Origin: CBDFFW01 sp965246945
GTDB taxonomy: Bacteria > Pseudomonadota > Alphaproteobacteria > UBA11073
DNA: 64,000 nt
Assembly (NCBI GenBank): GCA_965246945.1
Contig: CBDFFW010000001.1
Coordinates: forward strand, 1,178,001-1,242,000
Reading direction: 5' to 3'
Shown here piece after piece: positions 9,112 through 17,037 of the stretch. Each line of letters opens with the position of its first letter. Position 1 is the stretch's first letter. The notes below the pieces were generated by a model. That model was given only the letters and a program-made list of their open reading frames with translations. It searched no databases and had not been told where the DNA came from. The translations under genes were made by a program, and so were the position numbers.

Positions 9112-9350
9112 GGATATGTGTCTCGTGCGGCGCGTGGGTGCTGATTCGTTAATAAGACGTTAACATGCTAAATTAACATGCCAACAGACTTTCTCTTAAA
9201 GGTTGTCAAAAAACTGTAAAGGGGTGAAATTTGGTCACACTATATAAAATGCAGTTGCGAAAAAATTCGGGTGATTATTCAGCAGGCAGTTTTAAAAATT
9301 TCATCAATAAATAATTTCAAATTATAAGGTTGCATCCATTACAATAAATT

Positions 9351-10757
9351 ATGGGGTTGCCGCGTACATTATATCAGAAAATCTGGGACCGGCATGTGGT
9401 GCATCAATATGATGATGGCACGTGTTTAATTTATATCGACCGGCATTTAGTACATGAGGTGACAAGCCCGCAAGCTTTTGAAGGGCTACGTATTGCCGGG
9501 CGTGGCTTGCGGCGGACAGGTGCCACATTAGCCACCGCCGACCATAACGTGCCGACCGCGGCGCGTAAATTCGGGATTAAAGATCCGGAAAGCAAATTAC
9601 AAGTCGATACGCTGGAACAAAACGTTGCCGAATTCGGTGTGACCTATTTCGGGCTCAACGATGTACGGCAGGGCATTGTGCATGTCATCGGGCCGGAGCA
9701 GGGGTTGACCCAGCCGGGGATGACGCTGGTTTGCGGCGATAGCCATACCTCCACCCACGGCGCGTTCGGCGCGCTGGCCTTTGGCATCGGCACCTCGGAG
9801 GTGGAGCATGTGATGGCCACGCAAACGCTGCTCATGAAACCGGCCAAGACGATGAATATTCAGGTGAATGGCACGCTCGGCTTCGGCGTGACGGCCAAGG
9901 ACATCATCATGGCCATTATTGGCGAAATTGGCACGGCGGGCGGCACAGGGTATGTGCTGGAATATACCGGCGAAGCGATCCGCGCTTTAGATATGGCTGG
10001 ACGTATGACCATTTGTAATATGAGCATTGAAGCGGGCGCGCGTGCCGGACTGATTGCGCCAGATGAAACCACGTTTGAATTTCTGCAAGGCCGCGCGATG
10101 GCCCCACCTGCCGAAATGTTTGCCGCAGCTGTCGCCGATTGGCAAACCATGCCGAGCGATGCCGGCGCGGTTTACGATAAAACCGTGGTGCTGAATGCGG
10201 ATGACATCGCCCCGCTCGTCACTTGGGGCACCAGCCCGCAGGATGTCGCGCCAATTACCGGGCAAGTGCCAGACCCTGCCATGGCGCGCGATGAAGCGCA
10301 CCGCGCCGCCATGCAACGCGCGCTCGATTATATGGGCCTGCAGGCGGGGCAAAAATTGCAGGATGTCACCATCGATAAAGTTTTCATCGGTTCTTGCACC
10401 AATGCGCGAATTGAAGATTTACGCGCGGTCGCCGCTGTGGTGGAGGGCAAACATATTGCCGCTAATATCTATGCGATGATTGTGCCCGGTTCCGGCCTGG
10501 TCAAAGAACAGGCGGAGCGCGAGGGCCTGGCCGAGATTTTCACCAAAGCAGGGTTTGACTGGCGTGAAGCCGGTTGTTCGATGTGCCTAGGCATGAATGA
10601 AGACCGGTTATTGCCCGGCGAGCGCTGCGCCAGCACCAGCAACCGCAACTTCGAAGGCCGCCAGGGGAGAGGCGGCCGCACGCATCTATTGTCTCCCGCG
10701 ATGGCGGCGGCGGCGGCGCTGACAGGAAGGCTGACGGATGTGCGGGAATTATTGTAA
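9351..10757 (+). CDS. leuC: 3-isopropylmalate dehydratase large subunit
   Basis: Isomerises 2-isopropylmalate to 3-isopropylmalate in leucine synthesis, as a complex with LeuD. It is 468 aa, the normal length. Aconitase-family features are clear: ATADHNVPT near residue 61, GDSHTSTHGAFGALAFGIG near 131, and the three cluster-ligand cysteines in FIGSCTN (about 347) and AGCSMCLG (about 407-410). The start ATG at 9351 follows AAGG about 20 nt upstream. LeuD and leuB are not beside it. Confidence 0.97.
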   Translation: MGLPRTLYQKIWDRHVVHQYDDGTCLIYIDRHLVHEVTSPQAFEGLRIAGRGLRRTGATLATADHNVPTAARKFGIKDPESKLQVDTLEQNVAEFGVTYFGLNDVRQGIVHVIGPEQGLTQPGMTLVCGDSHTSTHGAFGALAFGIGTSEVEHVMATQTLLMKPAKTMNIQVNGTLGFGVTAKDIIMAIIGEIGTAGGTGYVLEYTGEAIRALDMAGRMTICNMSIEAGARAGLIAPDETTFEFLQGRAMAPPAEMFAAAVADWQTMPSDAGAVYDKTVVLNADDIAPLVTWGTSPQDVAPITGQVPDPAMARDEAHRAAMQRALDYMGLQAGQKLQDVTIDKVFIGSCTNARIEDLRAVAAVVEGKHIAANIYAMIVPGSGLVKEQAEREGLAEIFTKAGFDWREAGCSMCLGMNEDRLLPGERCASTSNRNFEGRQGRGGRTHLLSPAMAAAAALTGRLTDVRELL

Positions 10758-10809
10758 TTGCTTGTGCTTTAAATGGGTTGGTTTATAATCACTGACAGGA
10801 GTTAATATT

Positions 10810-10992
10810 ATGCTTTATGAAGATTATTTATTACAATCAAATGGCCCCCGAATAGTAACTGAAGCAGGTAACATTGATGCGGACGGGAAACGCATTGTTC
10901 ATTTCAGTATTTACAAGCGAGATGGAATAAATAGCGTAAATTTAAAGCTTACTCAAACGCCTAAAAAAACATCTGTTAACGAGCCAAAATAA
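10810..10992 (+). CDS. Small hypothetical protein, 60 aa
   Basis: Unknown function. It begins 53 nt after leuC with a good Shine-Dalgarno (AGGAG) at the proper distance from the ATG, which is the main reason to believe it. The product (MLYEDYLLQSNGPRIVTEAG...) has no membrane segment or recognisable motif. Base composition is more AT-rich than leuC. Confidence 0.55.
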   Translation: MLYEDYLLQSNGPRIVTEAGNIDADGKRIVHFSIYKRDGINSVNLKLTQTPKKTSVNEPK

Positions 10993-10996
10993 AGTA

Positions 10997-11368
10997 TCAT
11001 TTATGATGCGCAGTCTGCCATTGCTGCATAAATTTAATTTCTTTTTCCTGCGCATCAATAATGCTTTGCGCGAATTTCTTTAATTCTGGGTCCTTGCCGT
11101 ATTGTAATTCGACCTTGGCCATATCCACTGCACCTTGATGGTGGGGGATCATACCGTTCACAAAATCACGGTCGGCATCGCCGGTCATGGGCTGCATCAT
11201 ATCGTGGTGCATTTTGGTATTGGCGGCAGCAAAAGCAGCATCGGCGGGATTAACCGGTTTTTGCGCCGACATATTCATGCTAGCCATTGGCATATCGGCA
11301 GCGATAACAGCGGTCGCTGCGAAACAGGTAAATAGGGCAAAAGTGAAAGCTTTAATCATAATTGCCAT
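10997..11368 (-). CDS. DUF305 family secreted protein
   Basis: A small periplasmic protein of the DUF305 family, often found with copper handling. The chosen start (ATG at 11368; a second at 11359) gives a signal peptide (MIKAFTFALFTCFAATAVIAA) followed by a Met-rich segment (DMPMASMNMS). The DUF305 core is NGMIPHHQGAVDMAKVELQYGKDPELKKFA, with the typical His-His pair and EKEIKFMQQW near the end. The open frame extends upstream to 11656, but that part runs antisense to rsmA and is not credible. It is divergent from rsmA with about 58 nt between the starts. Confidence 0.85.
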   Translation of the reverse strand: MAIMIKAFTFALFTCFAATAVIAADMPMASMNMSAQKPVNPADAAFAAANTKMHHDMMQPMTGDADRDFVNGMIPHHQGAVDMAKVELQYGKDPELKKFAQSIIDAQEKEIKFMQQWQTAHHK

Positions 11369-11426
11369 ATAGTTGATCTCATCAGGAAAGCAAAAACTAA
11401 CTTCCCTATTCAGGATAAGGGTAGGG

Positions 11427-12278
11427 ATGTTTCGACAAATGCTTGAAAGCACGATACACAAAGCCATCGATACCCGTGCCGCCCCATTGCCAGCACCGCT
11501 GCCTTCGACCAAAGCGTTGGGGCAGCATTTTTTGCTGGATCTCAACATCACACGTAAAATCACACGCGTGGTGGGAGATTTAACGGGTAAAAATGTGTTG
11601 GAAGTTGGGCCTGGCCCAGGTGGTTTGACGGCTGCGTTGCTGGAAACCGAACTCACCAGCCTGCAGGTGATTGAATTGGATGAGCGCTGTTTGCCGCCCC
11701 TGCAAAAGCGTGCAAAGATCGATCCACGTTTACTTGTGCATCACGCCGATGCCATGAAATTATCCTTTGATGATCTACAACCGCGCCCCACCCATGTGGT
11801 CGCCAATCTGCCGTATAATGTCGGTACCGCATTATTGATTCAATGGCTGATTCGTTTTGATGAAATTCAAAATATCACCGTGATGCTGCAAAAAGAGGTG
11901 GTCGACCGGCTGGTGGCCAAAGCAGGCGGCAAGGTTTACGGCCGCCTATCCGTCATGGCCCAAGCGTTCTGGCAGGTCAAAAAAATATTTGATGTGCCGG
12001 CCAGCGCTTTTGTGCCGCCGCCGAAGGTGACTTCCAGCATTGTGCAACTCGTGCCGCGTGCGCAACCAGCAGATATTTCTTGGGAAAAGTTAGAAAAAGT
12101 CGTCGCTATGACTTTTAACCAGCGCCGCAAAATGATCCGCAAAACGCTGCTGCCGTTAACCTGGGGCGATGAAGCAAGATTGGCTACTTTACTTGATACG
12201 GTTGGCCTTGCGCCAACGCTGAGGCCAGAAGAACTAACAGTAGCGCAGTTTGTGCAATTAGCGAAAACCTCATCCTAA
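11427..12278 (+). CDS. rsmA: 16S rRNA (adenine1518/1519-N6) dimethyltransferase
   Basis: KsgA/RsmA dimethylates two adjacent adenines near the 3' end of 16S rRNA. Motifs: LGQHFLLDLNITRKI, the SAM site VLEVGPGPGGLTAALL, the acidic strand VIELDERC, and the catalytic loop NLPYNVGT (NLPY). The start at 11427 follows a purine-rich stretch. The frame is open back to 11373 and an ATG at 11439 is also possible. The last codons, ending Thr-Ser-Ser-stop (ACC TCA TCC TAA), fall in the degraded left arm of a family B palindromic element. Elsewhere this gene often sits with lptD and surA; here lptD is 12 kb away. Confidence 0.95.
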   Translation: MFRQMLESTIHKAIDTRAAPLPAPLPSTKALGQHFLLDLNITRKITRVVGDLTGKNVLEVGPGPGGLTAALLETELTSLQVIELDERCLPPLQKRAKIDPRLLVHHADAMKLSFDDLQPRPTHVVANLPYNVGTALLIQWLIRFDEIQNITVMLQKEVVDRLVAKAGGKVYGRLSVMAQAFWQVKKIFDVPASAFVPPPKVTSSIVQLVPRAQPADISWEKLEKVVAMTFNQRRKMIRKTLLPLTWGDEARLATLLDTVGLAPTLRPEELTVAQFVQLAKTSS

Positions 12279-12323
12279 ACTGAAGTGCCTAGTTAAGCAT
12301 CCTTCGACAAGCTCAGGATGAGG
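12268..12323. repeat. Palindromic element, family B, copy 2 (end of rsmA)
   Basis: The right arm GTTAAGCATCCTTCGACAAG followed by CTCAGGATGAGG is intact. The left arm survives only as CCTCATCCT followed by diverged sequence. It supplies the last codons and the stop of rsmA and lies just before the ctaA start. Confidence 0.75.
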
Positions 12324-12337
12324 TCGTATAAGTTACT

Positions 12338-13396
12338 ATGATTAAATCCACCCGTCCGCTCGCCTACTGGCTGTTTGTTTGCGCCGTGATGGTGTGGTTG
12401 ATGGCGATTATCGGGGCGGCGACGCGGTTGACGGAATCGGGCTTGTCGATTGTCGATTGGCGGCCGGTCAGCGGGATAATGCCGCCGCTTAGCGACAGCG
12501 ATTGGGCAGGGGAATTCGCTAAATACCAAACCAGCCCGCAATATCAACAGGTCAATCGCGGCATGGAATTGGCCGAGTTTAAAAAAATTTACTGGTGGGA
12601 GTGGGTGCACCGCTTTTGGGGCCGGTTAATCGGCCTTGTATTTGCCGTGCCATTGGCGTTTTTCTGGCTGCGTAAAATGATCCCGGCCGATTACAAACTG
12701 CCGATGCTGGGTGTGCTGGCGCTTGGCGGCAGCCAAGGAGTGTTGGGCTGGGCGATGGTGGCCAGCGGGTTGGTGGATGAACCCGCAGTCAGCCATTATC
12801 GTTTGGCGTCGCATTTGATATTGGCGGCGATAATTTATGCCACGTTGCTGTGGTTTGCCTTGAAATTCTGGCGCTTCAACCGCTTGGCAACACCGGTGCC
12901 GGCTGGCTTGCGCAAACATGCTATTGCGATGTTGTGTGTGCTGCTGATCACAATGTTTTGGGGTTCGATGGTCGCGGGTTTGCGGGCTGGATTAATTTAT
13001 AATGAATTTCCCTTGATGGGCGGGCAGGTGCTGCCGCCGGAGATGTGGCATATGCAGCCGGTGTGGCTGAACTTTTTTGCCAATCACGCTGCGGTGCAAT
13101 TCACCCATCGTTGCCTAGGGATTTTAACCGCATTAATGGGTTTAGGATTAGCGACGCGCGGTTGGTTTAAGGTAATACAGCCAAGCATTCGTAAATTGAG
13201 TTTAGCCATTGGCGCAACGGCGCTGATTCAAGCCAGTTTTGGGGTGGTTACTTTGTTATCGCAGGTGCAGCTGCATGTGGCAGTGGCGCATCAGGCAGTG
13301 GCGTTTGTGTTGCTGGGCTTACTGGTGGCGTGGTTACGCTTAACCACAGCAGAATTGCCGCTCCCAGCACAATCCGGTACCAGCCAAAGGGCGTGA
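12338..13396 (+). CDS. ctaA: Heme A synthase (COX15/CtaA)
   Basis: Oxidises heme O to heme A for cytochrome c oxidase, in the inner membrane. It is 352 aa with eight hydrophobic helices and the type 2 layout of alphaproteobacteria and mitochondria. Visible: GAATRLTESGLSIVDWRPVSG after the first helix, the heme-ligand histidines in WEWVHRFWGRLIG, AVSHYRLASHL, AVQFTHRCLGI and VAHQAVAF. The last helix and tail lie antisense to the 3' end of uppP: the two genes converge and overlap by 149 nt. Confidence 0.96.
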   Translation: MIKSTRPLAYWLFVCAVMVWLMAIIGAATRLTESGLSIVDWRPVSGIMPPLSDSDWAGEFAKYQTSPQYQQVNRGMELAEFKKIYWWEWVHRFWGRLIGLVFAVPLAFFWLRKMIPADYKLPMLGVLALGGSQGVLGWAMVASGLVDEPAVSHYRLASHLILAAIIYATLLWFALKFWRFNRLATPVPAGLRKHAIAMLCVLLITMFWGSMVAGLRAGLIYNEFPLMGGQVLPPEMWHMQPVWLNFFANHAAVQFTHRCLGILTALMGLGLATRGWFKVIQPSIRKLSLAIGATALIQASFGVVTLLSQVQLHVAVAHQAVAFVLLGLLVAWLRLTTAELPLPAQSGTSQRA

Positions 13397-14129
13397 AGCC
13401 ATGTTTTTGAATAAAGCCAATCAATACTTTAACGACCATTAAAGCGACAATAAATGCTGTGATAAAACCCACGGCGATCAGGTTAAAACCAGCAAACGAA
13501 ATTTCATGTCGTGCTTTGTATATTGTGTAGGCGCTGGCACCCAACATAGTTGGGATGGCTAAAAAAAATGAAAACTCGGCAGCGGCTCGGCGCGATAAGC
13601 CCAGCAGGGTGCCACCAATAATGGTGGCACCGGAACGCGAAGTGCCAGGGATCATTGCCAAAATTTGAAACAAACCAATTTTGAAAGCGGTGCCAGGCGT
13701 AATGTCATCCACCGTTGGCATGCGATCGACAGGATCGAACTGCTTTTCAATAACAATGATCGCAATGCCGCCAATAATCAGGGCCAGCGCCACCGTTAAG
13801 GGTGAAAACAGATATTGGGTGATGAAATGCGCCAGCAACACACCGGCAATGCCAGCTGGCAAAAAGGCGATCATGATATTGGCAGTAAAAATTTGCGCTT
13901 GGCGATACTGCGGTAAAAACCGGATGGTTTGCCATAATTTGCGCCAATACAAAACACAAACGGCTAAAATGGCCCCCAGTTGAATCACGATTTCAAACAA
14001 TTTACCAGGCGTATGTAAACCGCCAAAAAATTGTTCGGCCAGAATTAAATGGCCGGTGGAGGAAACCGGCAAAAATTCGGTTAATCCTTCAACAATACCC
14101 AGCAAAATGGCGTTTAGATAATCGTGCAT
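13248..14129 (-). CDS. uppP: Undecaprenyl-diphosphatase UppP/BacA
   Basis: Inner-membrane phosphatase that recycles undecaprenyl pyrophosphate for peptidoglycan and other envelope polymers. The two family signatures are present: EGLTEFLPVSSTGHLIL near the N-terminus and PGTSRSGATIIGGTLLG near the middle. It is 293 aa, slightly longer than the usual 265-275. The family core ends around YRIVLGAAILLWL, and the extra 30 or so residues are proline- and alanine-rich and encoded opposite ctaA. The start is the ATG at 14129. Confidence 0.96.
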   Translation of the reverse strand: MHDYLNAILLGIVEGLTEFLPVSSTGHLILAEQFFGGLHTPGKLFEIVIQLGAILAVCVLYWRKLWQTIRFLPQYRQAQIFTANIMIAFLPAGIAGVLLAHFITQYLFSPLTVALALIIGGIAIIVIEKQFDPVDRMPTVDDITPGTAFKIGLFQILAMIPGTSRSGATIIGGTLLGLSRRAAAEFSFFLAIPTMLGASAYTIYKARHEISFAGFNLIAVGFITAFIVALMVVKVLIGFIQKHGFTPFGWYRIVLGAAILLWLSVTTPPVSPATQTPLPDAPLPHAAAPAITK

Positions 14130-14247
14130 GTCTTTGCTTTAACTGCTTTGCGTCTGGCTGGCCATAGTCATCCAAAATTTTTATAAAAATGACGTGGTGG
14201 GCATGTGCATTTTAGTATGCAGCGCTTATCATCAATAAGAATCATTT

Positions 14248-14919
14248 ATGCGACTGCTTTACCATTTTCCGCTATGGCCTGGCTGCCGGCTGGTGCGGCT
14301 GGTGCTGGCTGAGAAAAAACTGCAATTTAAAGCTGAAGCGGTTGATCCGGTGCATTTATCGTCAGCACTGTTAAATTATTGCCCGCGCGGCGAATTACCG
14401 ACATTATTGGATGAAGATAAACGGCCATTTAGCGGTGCTGGCGCCATTGTGGAATATTTGGAAGAACAATTTCCATTGGAAGCCAAGTTGTTGGGCAATG
14501 ATTCATATACCCGTGCATATCTGCGCGGCTTGGCCGGTTGGTGGCGGGAGCAATTTGCGTTTGAGGTGACCAATAAATTATTTGGTGAGAAGTTGCTAAA
14601 GCGAATTATGCGCACGGGTTCGCCCAGTTCCGGTGCGATTCGTGAGGGCAAGGAGCGTTTGCCTTATTATTTGCGGCTGATTGAAGAAACCATGCAAAAT
14701 CACCGCTGGCTCACCGGTGAGCAATTAACGCTGGTTGATTTTGAAGCTGCTGCCCAATTTTCGGTGATTGATTATTTAGGCGATGTACCGTGGGAGCAAT
14801 TTCCTGAGGCGAAAATGTGGTATATGCGTTTGAAATCGCGGCCTAGTTTCCGGCCATTATTGGAAGATCGTTATATTGGCTTGGCACCGGCACCGCATTA
14901 TAGTGAAATTGATTTTTAA
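14248..14919 (+). CDS. Glutathione S-transferase family protein
   Basis: A thioredoxin-fold N-terminal domain (LYHFPLWPGCRLVRLVLAEK, then RGELPTLLDEDKRPFSGAGAIVEYLEE with the glutathione-binding SGAGAIVEYL helix) is followed by an all-helical C-terminal domain (LTLVDFEAAAQFSVIDYLG). It is 223 aa, usual for the family. The active-site position has Pro-Gly-Cys rather than a clear Ser or Tyr. The substrate cannot be inferred. It ends 15 nt before the ATG linked to the SIMPL gene, so the two may be co-transcribed. Confidence 0.88.
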   Translation: MRLLYHFPLWPGCRLVRLVLAEKKLQFKAEAVDPVHLSSALLNYCPRGELPTLLDEDKRPFSGAGAIVEYLEEQFPLEAKLLGNDSYTRAYLRGLAGWWREQFAFEVTNKLFGEKLLKRIMRTGSPSSGAIREGKERLPYYLRLIEETMQNHRWLTGEQLTLVDFEAAAQFSVIDYLGDVPWEQFPEAKMWYMRLKSRPSFRPLLEDRYIGLAPAPHYSEIDF

Positions 14920-14946
14920 AGGAGAGACCAGGGATGCGTTTAGCAA

Positions 14947-15660
14947 TTGTTATTTTTAATGCTTATCGGCGGCTTGTTGCCGGTTACCGCCCAGGCGCAG
15001 CAAATGGCGCCTTATAAGCCGGATGATCAAATTGTTTTACGCTTGAGCCAAGAAGATTATGTAACCGCTAAAACCGCGCGGGTAACATTGAATGTTACCG
15101 CGGCGCAAAAGGGCAGCGATGCTGGTAAAATTCGGGCCGATATGTTGGTTGTTGTGGCTAAAGTGAATAAGGATGCCAATTGGCGTGTCATTAGTTTTGA
15201 TCAAAGTAAAGATGATGCGGGGTTGGTGCGTTGGAATGCGCAATTGGAAGCCCGTTTGCCGGAAACGGCCTTGGGTAAGCTGGATGAAACCGTGCAAAGT
15301 ATCAGCAAACCAGGCGTGCAATTTAAAGTTGGGGAGATTGATTTCTCACCAACTTTAGCCGAACAAGAAGCTGGCTATGCCAAATTGCGTGAGCAGATTT
15401 ATCAGCGGGCGCAAGAAGAATTGGCTCGGATTAATACACAATTCAAAGGGCGCACTTACCGCATTGCCCGTGTCGATTTTGCCTCCAATTATGGTATGTC
15501 GCGGCCAATGATGGCCAAAGCCATGCGCGCGCCAATGGCTGATGCAGAAATGTCGGTGGCAGGCTCAGCCGGAATGTCCAGCAGTACAGCGGGCGGAATG
15601 TCCGTTGATCAAAAAATCATATTAGATGCGACAGCGACTTTTGCCGTGACATCGCCATAA
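14947..15660 (+). CDS. SIMPL (DUF541) domain periplasmic protein, start probably frameshifted
   Basis: Periplasmic protein of the SIMPL/DUF541 family, function poorly known. A signal peptide (LMLIGGLLPVTAQAQ) precedes the domain, which runs from about QIVLRLSQEDYVTAKTARV to ARVDFASNYG. The start is odd. A strong Shine-Dalgarno GGAG (14921) and ATG (14934) are in another phase (+1). From that ATG, MRLAIVIF would join perfectly to MLIGGLLP if one base in TTTTTAATG were removed. As written, translation needs a TTG at 14947 or the ATG at 14959, neither with a good ribosome site. This is either a sequence error, a recent frameshift or real slippage. The 3' end overlaps the convergent deacetylase gene by 52 nt. 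Confidence 0.8.
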   Translation: MLFLMLIGGLLPVTAQAQQMAPYKPDDQIVLRLSQEDYVTAKTARVTLNVTAAQKGSDAGKIRADMLVVVAKVNKDANWRVISFDQSKDDAGLVRWNAQLEARLPETALGKLDETVQSISKPGVQFKVGEIDFSPTLAEQEAGYAKLREQIYQRAQEELARINTQFKGRTYRIARVDFASNYGMSRPMMAKAMRAPMADAEMSVAGSAGMSSSTAGGMSVDQKIILDATATFAVTSP

Positions 15661-16463
15661 ACCCGAATATGGGTGGCTGCGGGGATGGGCTTGTTATCAT
15701 TACTCGCCCAGCGTTTGGAAAGACTTTGAATATCAAGAAATTGCACAACACTTTCTTGTCTTAAAAAATTTAAAAGCTTGGTTAAAAACTGCCAACTAGC
15801 ATTATCCATAACCAAATGATGGGACATAATACCGATAGGTTTATCAAATTGTTGATCGGTGCGGCGCTGCTTTAATTGTTTAAGAATTGCTTTAATTGTC
15901 CGCGTTGTCCCGCGAAATTTAGGGTATTTGCGCCAGCGTAAGATATCGATATGGACATTCAATTGTTTAAATTTGGACGGCATTTGATTGGCCGCACCAT
16001 CATGGAAAGAAACCAAATCATACTGATCAAATTCCGGCCAATGCTTGGCTGCTAAATTATTCCAAGGCGCCACAAAGCCAGTGACAAATTGTTTCGCAAA
16101 CATGGCCTTTAATAAATTGCGGCCAGTTCTTAACTCCTGGCGAATAATTTCAGAATCGCGGGAGGAGCCAAATTCAGAAAAAGGCTGTTCAGGTAATTCA
16201 TAATTTCGGTGTTGCCAGCCATGTTGCAGAATAGAAATTTGCGGTAAATTTTTAATTTGCTGCAACAATGTGACATGCGCGAATTTCGGAATCACAGACA
16301 GCGCCACGGGAATTTTGGTTTGTTGATGTAAATCGATTAATTTCTGCAAAGCAGGTGTATCCTGAGTTGCGTCATCATCACGCCACCAAAAATGGCATTG
16401 TTGGCCGTTTTGCTGCCACAGAGAGAGCTCTTTTTTAATGGCGGCAAAAAGATTCGTTCGCAT
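15609..16463 (-). CDS. Polysaccharide deacetylase-like protein, 284 aa
   Basis: The N-terminal HFWWRDDDATQDTPALQKLI matches the WRxDDD-type opening of a group of deacetylase-fold proteins, whose Asp residues bind metal. Further family-like parts are ISILQHGWQHRNYE (His pair), FVAPWNN and IGIMSHHLVMD. These fit a NodB-type metal-dependent (beta/alpha) barrel. There is no signal peptide, so a cytoplasmic role is likely, and the substrate is unknown. It is convergent with the SIMPL gene. The start at 16463 is the first ATG in frame before the conserved region. Confidence 0.8.
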   Translation of the reverse strand: MRTNLFAAIKKELSLWQQNGQQCHFWWRDDDATQDTPALQKLIDLHQQTKIPVALSVIPKFAHVTLLQQIKNLPQISILQHGWQHRNYELPEQPFSEFGSSRDSEIIRQELRTGRNLLKAMFAKQFVTGFVAPWNNLAAKHWPEFDQYDLVSFHDGAANQMPSKFKQLNVHIDILRWRKYPKFRGTTRTIKAILKQLKQRRTDQQFDKPIGIMSHHLVMDNASWQFLTKLLNFLRQESVVQFLDIQSLSKRWASNDNKPIPAATHIRVYGDVTAKVAVASNMIF

Positions 16464-16593
16464 TCAGACTATTATAAAGCCTTTACACAAAATTTATAGT
16501 ATTAGTTTAAATGTGATAATATATATTATGTTAAATTATCGACGGTTCATTTAACTTATTGCCAATTATCAGTTTTTCAATAAATTAGCGGTC

Positions 16594-17037
16594 ATGACCG
16601 ACACAAAACCATCTATTCTCGAAGAATTCAAAGCTTTTATTACCCGTGGTAATGTGATGGATTTGGCGGTCGGCGTGATCATTGGTGCCGCGTTTACCTC
16701 GATTGTTGATTCGCTGGTTAAAGATATTTTCAGCCCGCTGATCGGTTTGGCCACCGGCAAAATCGATTTTTCAGATTTGTTTGTGTCGTTGGATGCTGGT
16801 AGTTACGCCAATCTTACAGCAGCCAGAACCGCTGGTGCGCCGGTTATTGCTTATGGTTTATTTTTAAATGCGATTATCAAATTTTTGATTGTAGCCCTGG
16901 TTGTTTTTTTTCTGGTAAGGCAAATCAATAAATTATTACGTACCCAAAAAGCTGTTGATGCTTTCGCTGCGCCACCACGCCAAGAAGTTTTGCTGCAAGA
17001 AATTCGCGATGCCATTCGGCAAAAACCAAATGTTTAA
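16594..17037 (+). CDS. mscL: Large-conductance mechanosensitive channel
   Basis: Homopentameric inner-membrane channel that opens under osmotic downshock. It is 147 aa. The amphipathic N-terminal helix and TM1 are clear (EEFKAFITRGNVMDLAVGVI, then IGAAFTSIVDSLVKD), followed by the periplasmic loop, TM2 (FLNAIIKFLIVALVVFFLVR) and a C-terminal helix bundle. Its TAA (17035-17037) directly abuts the purD stop on the other strand, so the two genes converge with no spacer. Confidence 0.97.
   Translation: MTDTKPSILEEFKAFITRGNVMDLAVGVIIGAAFTSIVDSLVKDIFSPLIGLATGKIDFSDLFVSLDAGSYANLTAARTAGAPVIAYGLFLNAIIKFLIVALVVFFLVRQINKLLRTQKAVDAFAAPPRQEVLLQEIRDAIRQKPNV

Noticed and set aside
11369..11656. Upstream extension of the DUF305 reading frame to 219 aa
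   Set aside because: The extra 96 residues are antisense to rsmA, have no family similarity, and would bury the signal peptide in the middle of the protein.
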